Source of the DNA: Ustilago trichophora
Taxonomy: Eukaryota > Basidiomycota > Ustilaginomycetes > Ustilaginales > Ustilaginaceae
Direction of reading: 5' to 3'
DNA length: 64,000 bases
Assembly: GCA_900323505.1 (NCBI GenBank)
Contig: OOIN01000030.1
Coordinates: 124,001 to 188,000 of the forward strand
Below are positions 10,088 through 20,881 of this stretch, piece by piece. Numbering within the stretch: the first letter of the stretch is position 1; each line of letters opens with the position of its first letter. The notes under the pieces were generated by a model, which ran no database searches, was not told the origin of the DNA, and was given only the letters and a program-made list of their open reading frames with translations. The position numbers were made by a program, and so were the translations under genes.

Positions 10088-12187
10088 CTAGAGCTTGGCC
10101 TTGACAGCAGCAGGTTTAAGCGTCTTGCCTTGACCCTTGAACCAACCGGGCTTGCTCGGCGACGTCTCAACCCATTCATGTCTCGTCTCAATGTACTCGT
10201 CCAACCCTTTGCTACCCAACTCTCTTCCATTGCCACTCATCCCAAATCCTCCCCATTCAGCCGCAGGCGTGTACGATCCATACGTGTTGACCCACACCGT
10301 TCCATGTCTCAACCTTTTCGCTACCCTTCTTGCCCGCTCCTCATTACCCGACTGCACACCTCCCGCCAGTCCATATTTGGTATCGTTGGCCAAAAACACT
10401 GCCCGTTCCTCATCACCATCCTTGAACCTCTCCACGGTAAGAATAGGACCAAACGTCTCCTCTTGAACGATTCGCATGTCCCGTGTGCAGTGGTCGAGCA
10501 CTGTAGGGCAGAAAAAGTAGCCTTTGGCCAACTCGGGGTGTTCCTGGGGATCAGGACGCGATCCTCCAACCAGAAGCTTGGCACCTTCCGACATGCCCAA
10601 TTTCACATAGGCTTCGACTTTCGAGAGATGAGCGGCAGAGACGAGCGGTCCGGTTTCCGAGGAAGGATCCATACCGTTGCCCATCTGAATGCGCTTGGCT
10701 CGCTCGACAACGCCAGCAACCAGCTGATCAGCGATAGACTCTTCCACAATTAGTCTTGCGCCAGAAGAGCATACTTGACCAGAGTGCAAAAAGACACCAG
10801 TGACGACAGTGTCGATGGCCCATTCCAAATCACAGTCCGCAAAGACAATATTAGGGTTCTTACCACCCAGCTCGACCGTGCATCGCTTGACCGTTCCAGC
10901 GCACGAGGAGATGATCCTTCGACCCGTGTCCAGGCCGCCCGTGAACGAAACCAGATCCACGTCCGGGTGCTCGGTCAGTGTGGGCCCCACAGAAGCTCCA
11001 CCAGCAGTAAGCAGCTGCACCGACCCAACGGGGGCACCAGCTTCAACGAGCAGCTTGACAAAGTGCACCGTGGAAAGCGGCGTAACCTCGGACGGCTTGA
11101 TGATCACAGCGTTTCCCGTTGCCAGAGCCGGTGCTACTTTCCAGCAGATCTGTAGCAAAGGATAGTTCCATGGTGCGATCAGAACACACACTCCCACGGG
11201 GACGTGCGTTGTTGTGCTCTCCACCGACTCCGGGATCACATCCGAGACAATCTTCTTTGGCTGATCGAGCTTCTTGGCCTCCTCAGCGTAGAAGCGGAAG
11301 ACGTTGGTGACATCATCAACGTCGACTTTGCTCTCCTCGAGCGTCTTGCCCGTATCCTTGGTTTCGATCTCGGCGAGTGTGGCTTTGTCTCGCTGCAGCA
11401 GATCGGCGATCTTCGAGAGAAGTGGGCTGCGATCCGTGCACGTCTGATGAGGCCACTGCGAAGTGCGGAAGAACTTGACCGCCGAATCAATGGCTGCCAG
11501 GGCATCATCGCTACCGGCCTCGTCAATGACGGTGATCGTGGATCCATCGTAAGGGTTGATGATGGGTCGAGTGTAACCTGCTTTGGCGTGAGTCCATTTG
11601 CCGTCGATGTAGAGCGTTGGCTCGGGCGCCGGAGTTTTCGAGGTCGAAGCCATGCTGCTGAGTTGAGATGCGATTGCGGCTGGATCGAGATTGCCGGTTG
11701 TCGACACTAGGCGTCGTTGAACAAGATGATAAGAGTACGGTGTCTGAATTTTATGAGAAGAAGGGCGAGTCTGATGTCACAAAAGCAGACCAGCAGCGAA
11801 AGTCAGCAAGACAGCTCTACTACTTTTTTGCTCCTCTCGCAGCAGGAAAGCAAACACTCTTGTCCGCACGCACAGCGCAAATGTCAGAGTCTGGTTAATC
11901 GTCTACTCCGCACAAATACAAGGCTGATGACCTTCTCGGTGTTGGATTGTTCACATGATTTTAGATATGTCCTCATCATTCCATATAGAGCTAGCTGCTG
12001 CGTGCGTGTTTGCTTGCCTGCTGATCCGCCTCACAGTTGTACTCACGTTGAACCTTGATGACAAGTAGCAAAGGGTCCTTCTTGCTGTCGCTGTTGTTGG
12101 GGTTGATGTTAATGTTGAGACGAAAGAAGGGGGAATTGCGAGAGCTCGAAGGAGGTTTCTTGGCGTATGGGTGGGGAGAAATGACAT
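10088..12187 (-). CDS. aldehyde dehydrogenase with probable mitochondrial presequence exon and C-terminal AKL
   Basis: NAD(P)-dependent aldehyde dehydrogenase resembling betaine/aminoaldehyde dehydrogenases. Core motifs are APWNYPLLQICWKVAPALATGN, FTGGLDTGR, catalytic Glu in VELGGKNP and catalytic Cys in GQVCSSGARL. The proposed model has two exons: 12187-12047 (47 codons) and 11743-10088 (551 residues plus stop), with a 303-base intron from GTGAGT (12046) to CAG (11744). Joined in frame this gives 598 residues. The first 60 or so residues are rich in Arg, Ser, Thr and Leu, have no acidic residue, and end in QRRLVSTT, like a mitochondrial presequence. Without the first exon the next ATG is at 11653 (MASTSK, 521 residues). 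The C-terminus is KAKL, a PTS1-type peroxisomal signal. The enzyme family is certain; the upstream exon is inferred. Confidence 0.85.
11744..12046 (-). other. proposed intron in the aldehyde dehydrogenase gene
   Basis: On the minus strand this stretch begins GTGAGTAC and ends CATAAAATTCAG, with a CT-rich tract (CCCTTCTTCTC) before the acceptor. Splicing keeps the reading frame from an upstream ATG into the enzyme and produces an acid-free, Arg-rich N-terminus. Confidence 0.65.
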
Positions 12188-12207
12188 GAGTCGTGTTGCC
12201 CCAAGTC

Positions 12208-12214
12208 CTTTATA
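12208..12214 (-). promoter_or_regulatory. possible TATA element
   Basis: TATAAAG on the minus strand, about 21-27 bases before the upstream ATG of the aldehyde dehydrogenase. If it sets the start site, transcripts could begin close to or just after that ATG. This is weak evidence from one short match. Confidence 0.25.
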
Positions 12215-13072
12215 CTCTATCGCCAAGATGGACGGAGAGAGACAGGCAAAGAGTTGAAGCGCGGCAACTTGTTGAAGAGGAAGGTGGAGCACAGGATTCG
12301 GGTGTATTGTTTTCTGAGGGGAAGAAAGGGAGAGAGAGAGAAAGAGAAAAAGAGACAGAGAGGGTTTTGCTGTGTAACCGGATCACACTAAAAATCTTCC
12401 GACCCTCCCTCTCTCACACATTTCACGCACAGATCACAACGTCACCTCAAAGGTGAAGATGCCGCGGCCCAACTCAACCTTGTTTCATACCAAGTTATCC
12501 CGGCCGATTGAATTCCTTTTACTGTTAGATCGAAGAAAGAAAGCAGCTTGGAAACCTCGGCGACCATCACGGCCTCCACAGTGCAGTCCAACACTGCAAA
12601 TCAACGTGTACAAAAGGCTATCTTTCTTTCGCACTGTCCTTCCTTCGCTTGAATGTGCTCACGTCAACACCGATTCCCACCGAAAAGCCGAAAGTGTCGC
12701 ATAGAGGAACGGCGCGAGCTTCGCCGAGCATCCGAGAAAGGGGTCATCACTTTTTGCATCGTTCAACTGACACTTCCCAGGACTGGGATACAGAGTTAAC
12801 ATTGTTGAGTTGCGGGGTAAAATAAATAAACAAATAAGGTCGACTCTCGCTTTGAGGCCTCTTGGCTTATGACATTGTGTAAAGGAGAGCGCTTCTGCAG
12901 CATCTGCTTGCACTTCTGACCGTTGGCTTATCTTGTAGGAGTGCTTTAAGGATATAAGATTCTTTCCGTCGGTTCTCTTGTCCAACCACCATTTCTCGAC
13001 GCGCTCTGTTCCAGCTTTCAGCTTATAGCATCACTCGAACACCATCCAACAATTCAAGACAGCCTTATCACC
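12215..13072. other. divergent promoter region, aldehyde dehydrogenase / deacetylase
   Basis: No gene is recognised. It includes a GA-rich low-complexity stretch (about 12325-12365) and a CT-rich leader just before the deacetylase ATG. Confidence 0.45.
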
Positions 13073-14067
13073 ATGCCCGTGAAGCGAGTCCTTGTATCCT
13101 ACGGAGTCGACATAGATGCTGTAGCTGGGTGGCTAGGATCCTACGGAGGAGAAGATTCCGTCTCGGACATCTCCCGTGGAATCTTTGCTGCCGAAGTCGG
13201 CGTTCCTCGAATGCTCAAGATGTTCCAGAAGAAGAACATCCGTGCAACCTGGTTCATCCCTGGACACACTCTCGAGTCCTTCCCCACCGAATGTCGAGCC
13301 ATCGTCGATGCCGGCCACGAAGTCGGACTTCACGGCTACTCTCATGAAAATCCCAATGCCATGTCCCTCGAACAGCAGAACGACATTCTCGAAAAGACAT
13401 ATACCCTTTTGACCAAGTTTGCAGGAAAACCTCCTACCGGTAGCGTAGCTCCTTGGTGGGAAACCAGCAAGGAAGGCGCAGACTTGCTGTTGCAGTACGG
13501 AATCGAGTATGATCATAGTATGCATCATCATGATAGTCAGTGCTACTGGCTGAGGACGGGCGATAAGTGGACAAAGATCAATTATGAGGCCAAAGCAGAG
13601 GAATGGATGAAGCCGTTGGTGAAGGGAAAGGAGATAGGGCTGGTCGAGGTGCCTGCAAACTGGATTTTGGACGACCTTCCCCCGATGATGTTTATAAAGA
13701 CATCGGCGAACTCGCATGGCTGGGTGAACCCCAGGGACATCGAAGAGATGTGGAAGGACATGTTCAGTTGGCTATATGAGAACGAGGAGGACTTTGTGTT
13801 TCCGGTAAGTGTCATCGCCGCTGCTGTGGTCGAGGCTTCGAAAAAGGTGCAGAGCGCGGTCACTGATGCGTTGAACTGTTGTTTTGCGTGTGATGCTGGG
13901 ACCGACAGATCACTGTCCATCCAGATGTATCAGGAAGACCCCAGGTGCTGGCTATGCACGAACGCTTCATCGACTGGATCAATACCCACGAAGGCGTTCA
14001 GTGGGTGACCATGGATGAGATTAACAAGGACTTTCGAAGTCGCAACCCGCCCCCCGCTGGCGCCTGA
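13073..14067 (+). CDS. polysaccharide-deacetylase family protein, HP0310 (PgdA) type
   Basis: Two exons, 13073-13804 and 13909-14067, separated by a 104-base intron (GTAAGT to ACAG), give 296 residues. The join restores the conserved segment [24 protein letters not shown], which is strong support for the splice. The protein is a NodB-homology metal-dependent deacetylase. The N-terminal [17 protein letters not shown], the metal-binding histidines in [14 protein letters not shown], and APWWE and [15 protein letters not shown] are close to Helicobacter HP0310, annotated as a peptidoglycan deacetylase, and to the related PuuE-like allantoinase group. There is no signal peptide, so a cytosolic small-molecule or amide substrate is at least as likely as a cell-wall polymer. 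The family is firm and the substrate unknown. Confidence 0.9.
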
Positions 14068-14211
14068 ACTCATCATCACCCTTGTCGAGGTGATTCCTTT
14101 GAACTCGAGCATTGTTGTTGATACCAATCGATCAAATCGTCCACACCATCCAGATCCTGTGTAGCATATAGCGAACTGCGAGGGTGTAAATAGCATCGTC
14201 TATCTCTCTCC

Positions 14212-15144
14212 TCAAAACTTGCGACCGATTCCGACCTTCCTCTTTGCACTTCCACCGTCGAATCTGTCCATCTTTTGGTCGGCTTTGCTCAATTTCGCCT
14301 GTGTCGTTTCCACTTCTGAATCCAGTTGGCCCAGCAATTCGGTCTGTTCTCCCAACTCTTGATTGATGGCTTCGCCCATCTGCCTTTGTCTTCGGAGGAT
14401 GGCTGCGAGGTTGAGAAGTTGTTCGTCTTGTTGGTCCATGGCGTCTGTTTGGGATTGGAAGAGTTGCGCGTTGTTGAGGGGTCGTGTGGTGTCTGTTTCC
14501 TGTGCTGGGGGTCGAGGTGCTGAAGAGGTGGTGCCAAGGGTTCGTTGTGCGGGGAGGGCACCGGGCATATTTGTGGGGCGTTGAGTGGTTCGAGGAGCTC
14601 GTGGGGTCGAGGTGGTGGTGGTGGTGGTGATGGTGGTGGTGGAGGAGGAGGAGTTGGAGGTGACCATACGAACGTTCATCGGCCACTCGATAAACGTCTT
14701 GAACGCTTCACTCTCCCTCCAACCCGCATCTTCATCCATCACAATTGCTTTCAGATACATCTCCAAGGCCTGCATCCTTTCCTTCAACCACAGTTCCTCA
14801 TCATATCCATCACCATTCCCCTGGTCCCCCGAGCCGGAAGCAAAGGAAAGGAATCCCGAGAACGTCTTTTTCCACTCCCTTGCGCGTTCTTTAGGTGGTA
14901 GTGGCCGTGGAGGAGGCTTACCCGCTCCTCCAGGCTCACCATTGCCTGCAGAAGCGGAAGAGTTCGGACTGGCAGCCAGGTTCTTGTCCAACCGGACGAA
15001 TTCCGAGTATCGCCGATACACTGTCCAAGAACGAACGGGGAGCTGGACCACAACAGCGTATACAATGTAAGAAGAGGCGGTGCTTGAACGGGATTCGTAG
15101 CGTGGTATTGAGATTCCTTGAAGGGGTTGTGCCTGTGCTGCCAT
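14212..15144 (-). CDS. VAM7: Vam7-like PX-domain SNARE
   Basis: A 310-residue protein with an N-terminal PX domain (about 10-165; SYIVYAVVVQLPVRSWTVYRRYSEFVRLDKNL, with the basic RRYSEF phosphoinositide site) and a C-terminal Qc-SNARE helix (about 245-305; ILRRQRQMGEAINQELGEQTELLGQLDSEV) containing the zero-layer Gln. This architecture is that of Vam7, which binds PtdIns3P on the vacuole and takes part in HOPS-dependent vacuole fusion. A Ser/Thr-rich linker joins the two, and the PX loop contains an insertion rich in Gly and Pro. There is no membrane anchor, as expected. The start is the ATG giving MAAQAQPLQG; seven upstream in-frame codons start with GTG. It converges with the deacetylase gene, 144 bases apart. 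Confidence 0.9.
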   Translation of the reverse strand: MAAQAQPLQGISIPRYESRSSTASSYIVYAVVVQLPVRSWTVYRRYSEFVRLDKNLAASPNSSASAGNGEPGGAGKPPPRPLPPKERAREWKKTFSGFLSFASGSGDQGNGDGYDEELWLKERMQALEMYLKAIVMDEDAGWRESEAFKTFIEWPMNVRMVTSNSSSSTTTITTTTTTSTPRAPRTTQRPTNMPGALPAQRTLGTTSSAPRPPAQETDTTRPLNNAQLFQSQTDAMDQQDEQLLNLAAILRRQRQMGEAINQELGEQTELLGQLDSEVETTQAKLSKADQKMDRFDGGSAKRKVGIGRKF

Positions 15145-15808
15145 GGTTTGCAGTTTGGGCCTCACTGCGAGAGAGTTGAAACGTTCGTAGGCGATGTGGA
15201 TCGGCAGCTAGGGAGTAGACTAGCAAATGGAGGTAAATGCTGCTATGCGCGACGGGTGTTTGTGCTGAACAGGTCTTGATGGTGGTGTCAGATAATGATG
15301 GTGGTGAGTCAATGAGCCAAAGAAAACAAGATTCAGGGTCTGTACCTGTTAGAAAGGATGTCGGTGCGTGCGCGGATGCAGGGGAAAGATAGCTGATGTG
15401 GAGAGAGAGAGAGAGGCTTGACAAGGCTAAAAAAACCCAGCAGGCGCGTGCGTGCAATATCGCAAATTCACGCCATTATTTCCGGCGAAAGCAGCGTTGT
15501 TTGCTGTATGTACTGTACAGTATCTCAATCCACGCACTTGCTGCCTTTCGTTGCATCCTTTCTCCATTGGCTGTCAGTAATTCATTCCCACCGCCTCTTT
15601 AGATAGCAAAGCAGGATTCTAGGAGCTTCAGGATGCATCTCATTCACAGAACGCAAGCAACGGATCAGTTTCATGTTCATACATTGCAAGAAGCCTCGTG
15701 GGCCTCATTAGCATCGTGACGGGGGTAACGGTATGGTGGACACAGCGCAAAGCTTGTTGGCACCACCATTCGGCACATCTAGATGTCCGTCCGAGGTTGG
15801 GATTGCAT
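15145..15808. other. spacer between VAM7 and ARP2
   Basis: No gene is recognised. It holds the VAM7 promoter and the ARP2 3' region. A palindromic GTACTGTACAGTA lies at 15510-15522. Confidence 0.5.
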
Positions 15809-16996
15809 CTAGGAATGACGTCCAAGACGGTCGAGACACGCTTTACCCTGTTCGTACCACTCTGCGCGCGAGATCCAGAAGCTCTCCCTGTTCTTCATGA
15901 TATCGGCCAAGACGGCACCTCCCAAGAAGACCATGTGTTTTCTGCGGGGTGGATCCTCGATTCGAATCTTGAAGTTCTTCAACCTGGAGCCGTCACCGTT
16001 GAGGACGCGGGTGAGGTAGAGCTGCTTCATCTCCTTTTCCAATCGACTTGGCAGGCCCGGGTACATGGACGAACCACCCGAAAGAACAATGTGCTTGTAT
16101 AGCTCAGATCGAGTGTCGACGGCAGCCGACTGGATGGTGTTGAAGAGGAGCTCGGCGACACCGGCCTGTTCGACATCGACCAGGTGGGGTTGGAACATGC
16201 ATTCGGGAGCTTCGAAGCGCTCCGAGCCGACCTTGATGACTCGACCGTCTGGGAGGGTGTAGGACTCGACGAGGGTGGTGGTCTCTTCGGCGAGCTTCTT
16301 GTCGAGGTCGAGGTCGTAGCTGACGTAGCAGAGTTTTTCTTTGATCTGTCGGACTGTGTCGAAATCGGCGGTTCGGTTGAATGCGTATCCGCGCATGAGA
16401 AGGAGCTTGATAAGGTAGCGGGTGACATCGCGACCAGCGACATCGAGACGCTTGGTGAGGTGAGGCAGCGCAAAACCTTCAAAGACGGGAACTACGTGGG
16501 TGACACCATCACCCGAATCGACGACAACACCGGTTTGCAAACCCTGAGCGTAGAGCGTCAACACGGCCTGAATGGCAACGTAAACACCGTCAAATCCGTA
16601 CTCTTCAAACATGATCTGACACATCTCTTCGCGATTCTTCTTTGGGTTCATGGGTGGTTCTGTGAGAAGAATCTTGCGTCCTTGCGGGTCGATGCGAAGC
16701 TTTTCGTCGAAAGTGTAGTTCCAAACGTGACGCATATCGCCAAAGTCCTTTACGATACCGTGTTCCATGGGCTGGTTGATTTGGAGGTAGTTTCGAAGTT
16801 CCTCTGCCTCGGTTCCGACCATGATGTCCTTGATCTGGGTACCGGTATTGCTCGAGATGGCATCGCGCTCTTCGGAACGGAGGATGGGTCGACCGACGAT
16901 GGAGGGGAAGACATGCTCGGGGAAGTTGGAGCCAGCATAACCGACTTTGACGAAACCGGTACCATTGTCCACGACGACGGGTCTTTGATCCGCCAT
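15809..16996 (-). CDS. ARP2: actin-related protein 2 (Arp2/3 complex)
   Basis: A 395-residue actin-fold protein matching Arp2. It begins [22 protein letters not shown], with the phosphate-1 loop [10 protein letters not shown] and the diagnostic [13 protein letters not shown], then [16 protein letters not shown], the [19 protein letters not shown] phosphate-2 motif, and the C-terminal [11 protein letters not shown]. Length is normal for Arp2. With Arp3 and the ARPC subunits it nucleates branched actin, which in fungi drives endocytic patches. The ATG at 16996 is used because its product aligns with the family start; 27 upstream in-frame codons are Arg/Pro-rich and look like leader. No intron is seen in the coding part. 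Confidence 0.96.
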   Translation of the reverse strand: MADQRPVVVDNGTGFVKVGYAGSNFPEHVFPSIVGRPILRSEERDAISSNTGTQIKDIMVGTEAEELRNYLQINQPMEHGIVKDFGDMRHVWNYTFDEKLRIDPQGRKILLTEPPMNPKKNREEMCQIMFEEYGFDGVYVAIQAVLTLYAQGLQTGVVVDSGDGVTHVVPVFEGFALPHLTKRLDVAGRDVTRYLIKLLLMRGYAFNRTADFDTVRQIKEKLCYVSYDLDLDKKLAEETTTLVESYTLPDGRVIKVGSERFEAPECMFQPHLVDVEQAGVAELLFNTIQSAAVDTRSELYKHIVLSGGSSMYPGLPSRLEKEMKQLYLTRVLNGDGSRLKNFKIRIEDPPRRKHMVFLGGAVLADIMKNRESFWISRAEWYEQGKACLDRLGRHS

Positions 16997-17728
16997 GACG
17001 AGTGCGCTCTTGTGCTCGTTGGAGCGGAGGGGACGACAACGAGGAGGTGGTGCTAGGATGTAGCTGTGTCTATGCAATCCGAAGAGTCCTACGATGAGGT
17101 CGAGAATCGGAAGTGCAGTTGGATGAATCGCACACTATCAGCGTTGTCTCCGATTGATCGATCGATTGATGATGATGATGATGTGAATGTTGTTGAGACG
17201 AATGGAATGGAAGATGAGATGGTGTAGGAGCAAGAGCGTGGATGGCTACCAAACGCACACGGTCAGCGATTTGGTGAGGGTGACACGGAGTGGCCGATGC
17301 GGAGAGGAAATCGTTGAAATCACATCACAGCACAGCACAGCGCAGCTGAGCACTGTTTCTCTCTTCGCCAACCACGCGTGATGCCGATTTTGAGCCATTT
17401 CCAACTCCACTTTTTGGGCAGCACAAGGTGGGCTGTGTCGCTGAATCGGAATTTCCGCTTATGATGGCCTGTGCAGTCAAACTCTCAAAATGGTCAGCCT
17501 TAGTCACACGCCGCTCGGAGCAGCCGAGACTGTCGAGAAGAACACTTTCCAATCGTACACTTTCAAGGGTTCAACTTTCTCACACTTTTCGGATCGTTCC
17601 TACCATCTTGCTCTCTCTTCCTTGACTGATTACATCTGATCTCGACTCAGCCACGAACACAGCCACATTCACAAGACTAGAGCTCAGCAGTGGTGTGGCT
17701 GAGCACTGAATGGCAAGGCAAGGCAACA
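16997..17728. other. divergent promoter region ARP2/COG3
   Basis: No gene is recognised. It contains a short GATGAT run (about 17160-17185) and serves as the upstream region of both genes. Confidence 0.5.
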
Positions 17729-20536
17729 ATGCACGCCTCGTCAGCTCAGCCTTACTCACAACCATCGTCATCCCAACCACCGTCTATGGTCACCTCCTCA
17801 GCTAGACCATTGCAGCTCGATCAGTGGGCCAACACAAAAGCACCACTCACTTCATCCCAACGTGCCTCTGTCAACCGTCTCGCAGAATGGCTCCATCGCA
17901 ACTCGTCTGATTTCAAGCAGCAGCAGCGACAGCAGCAATCGACTCAGCCCACCACCAGCCAACAAGCAGTCTCAGAAAACACAACTGCGATAGAAGATGG
18001 AAGAGAGACAACACTCAAAACCGTAGACAGCAAGAATGGTCAGCCTTCGACCTCCTCCAGCGAGCCCATCGCATTGCCGGACGCCGGTGCTCCCCTCGTC
18101 TCGGCTCAGAGCTTCCTCGCATGGTACACTCAGCTCTCTGATTCGGTCACCTCTTCGACACAGACATCTCATCTAAAAGCTCTCCAACGCATCTCCGACA
18201 CAACCTCCACCGCAGACAACCTACTAGCACAACTCGAAGCATGTCAAGTCAACGTATCCGAGCTTCGTGCAGGGACCGCATTTGTCCAAGACTCGTCCAG
18301 AGGCATCCGTGAACAAGCCCAAGCACTCCTCGACTCACAAAACCATCTCGACACCTTGGCCGAAGATGTCGCCTCCCGTCTTTCCTTCTTCACCCTGCTA
18401 CCCTATGCCACCAACATGCTCAGCTCGCCCGACTCGACCATTGTCTACTCGCAAACATTCCTCGAGCTCATGGACCAGCTCGAGATGGCCCTCCTCTTCC
18501 TCCAACAAGAACCTGCGAGGTCTTACCGTGATGCTGCACTGTACCGAATGCGATACTCACAGTGCGTCACCCGAGCTGCCACCCTTGCCAAAATGGCTGT
18601 GGTTCGTGACATCAAATCGGAAGCGGAACGTACTGCCGAGAGGGTCAAGCAGCTCGAGTCGAATCGCAACGTAACCGATGCCAAGACATCATTCATAACA
18701 CCTACATCCGACGTCAAAGGCAAGGCACGTGAACTATCCGACGACAACATGGACGACCAGCAACCTGCTCTTGCCAACGACACAGCCGCTGCCTTGTTTG
18801 GCGATGAAGCTCATCAAGTAACCAAGCTTCGCCCACTCATCTTTGAGCTCCAGAAACGTGCCAGTAACACTACTGCTTCAACCACACCGAGTGCATCTAC
18901 GGCAGCAGAGTTCGAGTCATTGCTGCAAGAATGTAGGACTGCCTGGTATCAGTATCGTCGACCGCTTCTTTCACGCATTCTACTGCAACGCATCACCGAG
19001 ATCGAAATTCAGGCAGCGAGCTCGCAGGGTAGCAATGGCGCCTTGCATTCCATCGTCCAACTCGCTCGTGGAGGCACTGATCTGCTCAGATCCGTCTTGC
19101 AGAGTGAATTTGAACTCTATCAGCAATTCTTTGGCCGAGACACAGCAATCGATAGCACGACCGCCGAAGCTACTACCCAGGATAAAGAGATGGATGCTGG
19201 GCTGAGCACATACCTATCCGAGCTGTCCGAGACTGTCACTGCCCGTCTGCGACCCAAGCTCTCCAAGGAAGAAGATCTGTTGGTGCTTGCACAGACATCG
19301 TCCGCCATTGCCGATGCTGTCCACTCCACCAATTCAGGAGAATCTACTTGGACGCGCAGCTTGCTACCCTTGCTCAACGAGACTCAGAACAGGCTCATCG
19401 CACGAGCGCAAACCATCATATCGACCGACATAACCCATTTCACCCCTAGCGAAGAAGATGGCGAGCTAGATTACCCAGAACGCATCCAGCGGTACAAATC
19501 ATCTAGTGCCAATGCGCTCTCATCTCCAGCTGGTGCTGGTGCTGGTGCTGGTGCAGGTAAACAACATCGCCGAGGCAAGTCGGGCGCAGGACTTCTCGAT
19601 GCTGCTCTCTCTGCTTCCCACGCCGCATCCTCTTCGAAAGCACAGCAAGAAAAGGTGCAGCTCTTTAGCCTACCCCCCGCACTCAACTCTACCTACTATG
19701 CTCCGGTGGGGTACATGCTCGAGCTGCTGTACCATCTGCAGGCGCGTGTTCCCGCGAGCGCGTTTCGCAAGGTTGCTATGGCGGCTGTAGATGCGTGTCT
19801 CATTAGCGTCGGGAAGGGGTCTTTGGCCTTGATGAAACGGAAAAGGGGGCAGAGTTTGGAGAGGGAAGATGGATGGTTGTTTGAGCTAAGGCACTTGGAG
19901 ATTCTGAGAGAGGCGGTGATGAGTGCCGAGCTGGTGCTTAAACAGGATGCTGACACCAATGATGCGAGGCTGCAGGGTAGTCTGGACGTTGGTTCGGGCA
20001 AGGGATCACTCGTCGACCTATCCTCGCTAGTCACCGCCATCAATTCGCTCTGGACCAACACCGGCCGACTTCTCTACCCCTCCTCGTCTTCCACCACTAT
20101 GAACACCACAAATTCCATCGACCCTTCCCACCAACTCGACATGAACCCCTGCACCACCGCTATAACCACCAAACTTCAAACCCTTATCAACGAGCTTTCC
20201 ACTCTATGGTTCAACACCATCGTCCTCCCGCTACGAGTCTACATTGATCAATCCTCTGCAGAAGCGAGTGTTCTCAAATGGAAGAGCACCTATGATGCTT
20301 TTGATACGTGTATCGAGAGTGTGATCCCCGAAAAGGCCGAGAAAGTTGGGTTGTGGATCGAGGATCAGGAGGTGCAAAGGATGTTGGTGCGGGAGGTGAC
20401 GGAGAAGGTGATGGAGCTGTATGGCCAGTTTGTCGATTTGAAGCCTGAAGGGTTGGAGGGAGGTGAGATTGTGGTGGATGCGAAAGTGATGCAGGAGAGG
20501 GTTATGGAGGCGTGGGGGAAGGTGCTCGGCTTGTGA
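17729..20536 (+). CDS. COG3: conserved oligomeric Golgi complex subunit 3
   Basis: A 935-residue homologue of Cog3/Sec34, a lobe A subunit of the COG tethering complex in retrograde intra-Golgi traffic. The Sec34-like N-terminal region is at about 130-310: helices AQALLDSQNHLDTLAEDVASRLSFFTLLPYATNML, then a segment with YSQTFLELMDQLEMALLFLQQEP and YRDAALYRMRYSQCVTRAATLAK, which is characteristic. The rest is mainly helical with low-complexity insertions, including a Gly/Ala run near 605-615. The first in-frame ATG gives MHASSAQPYS; upstream in-frame codons begin with GTG. It is longer than yeast Cog3 because of Ser- and Gln-rich insertions. No intron is seen. Confidence 0.88.
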   Translation: MHASSAQPYSQPSSSQPPSMVTSSARPLQLDQWANTKAPLTSSQRASVNRLAEWLHRNSSDFKQQQRQQQSTQPTTSQQAVSENTTAIEDGRETTLKTVDSKNGQPSTSSSEPIALPDAGAPLVSAQSFLAWYTQLSDSVTSSTQTSHLKALQRISDTTSTADNLLAQLEACQVNVSELRAGTAFVQDSSRGIREQAQALLDSQNHLDTLAEDVASRLSFFTLLPYATNMLSSPDSTIVYSQTFLELMDQLEMALLFLQQEPARSYRDAALYRMRYSQCVTRAATLAKMAVVRDIKSEAERTAERVKQLESNRNVTDAKTSFITPTSDVKGKARELSDDNMDDQQPALANDTAAALFGDEAHQVTKLRPLIFELQKRASNTTASTTPSASTAAEFESLLQECRTAWYQYRRPLLSRILLQRITEIEIQAASSQGSNGALHSIVQLARGGTDLLRSVLQSEFELYQQFFGRDTAIDSTTAEATTQDKEMDAGLSTYLSELSETVTARLRPKLSKEEDLLVLAQTSSAIADAVHSTNSGESTWTRSLLPLLNETQNRLIARAQTIISTDITHFTPSEEDGELDYPERIQRYKSSSANALSSPAGAGAGAGAGKQHRRGKSGAGLLDAALSASHAASSSKAQQEKVQLFSLPPALNSTYYAPVGYMLELLYHLQARVPASAFRKVAMAAVDACLISVGKGSLALMKRKRGQSLEREDGWLFELRHLEILREAVMSAELVLKQDADTNDARLQGSLDVGSGKGSLVDLSSLVTAINSLWTNTGRLLYPSSSSTTMNTTNSIDPSHQLDMNPCTTAITTKLQTLINELSTLWFNTIVLPLRVYIDQSSAEASVLKWKSTYDAFDTCIESVIPEKAEKVGLWIEDQEVQRMLVREVTEKVMELYGQFVDLKPEGLEGGEIVVDAKVMQERVMEAWGKVLGL

Positions 20537-20881
20537 TGCGGCGCATTCTTAAACTTTGGACCATTAGACTTGCAAATTACTGTTACACTCTCACTCGTTC
20601 TGTGTAATGTTCTTTGTTGGTCATGAGCGAGTGAAGAGCCTGAGATTGTGAAACAAGAGATGGTCGCACTTGGCATGAGCATGTTTACTTTGAGGAGTGA
20701 TGCTCAAAGTTGCAAGAGGTTGGGTTGTGAAAATTTCGGAAGTCGGAAAATTCAAGTAGTCGGTGGAGACTTTTTTTAGGTCAACTTTCTTGTTGGGGAT
20801 GTTGATTGTCTTTTTCTTTCTTGATATCGTTTTTCTTTTCTTTTCTAGTGGATTCGGTTTGCGAGGCATTGGGGTGTCAAG
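20537..20881. other. spacer between COG3 and the mitochondrial protein gene
   Basis: No gene is seen. The last 100 bases are T-rich and pyrimidine-rich, as expected of a leader. Confidence 0.5.

Noticed and set aside
11707..11710. CTAG directly before the aldehyde dehydrogenase frame as the 3' splice site
   Set aside because: It would shift the frame from the upstream exon. The CAG at 11746-11744 keeps the frame and has a better CT tract.
13805..14008. Reading the deacetylase through the intron to a 311-residue product
   Set aside because: The read-through tail is unrelated to the family, while splicing restores a conserved C-terminal segment exactly.
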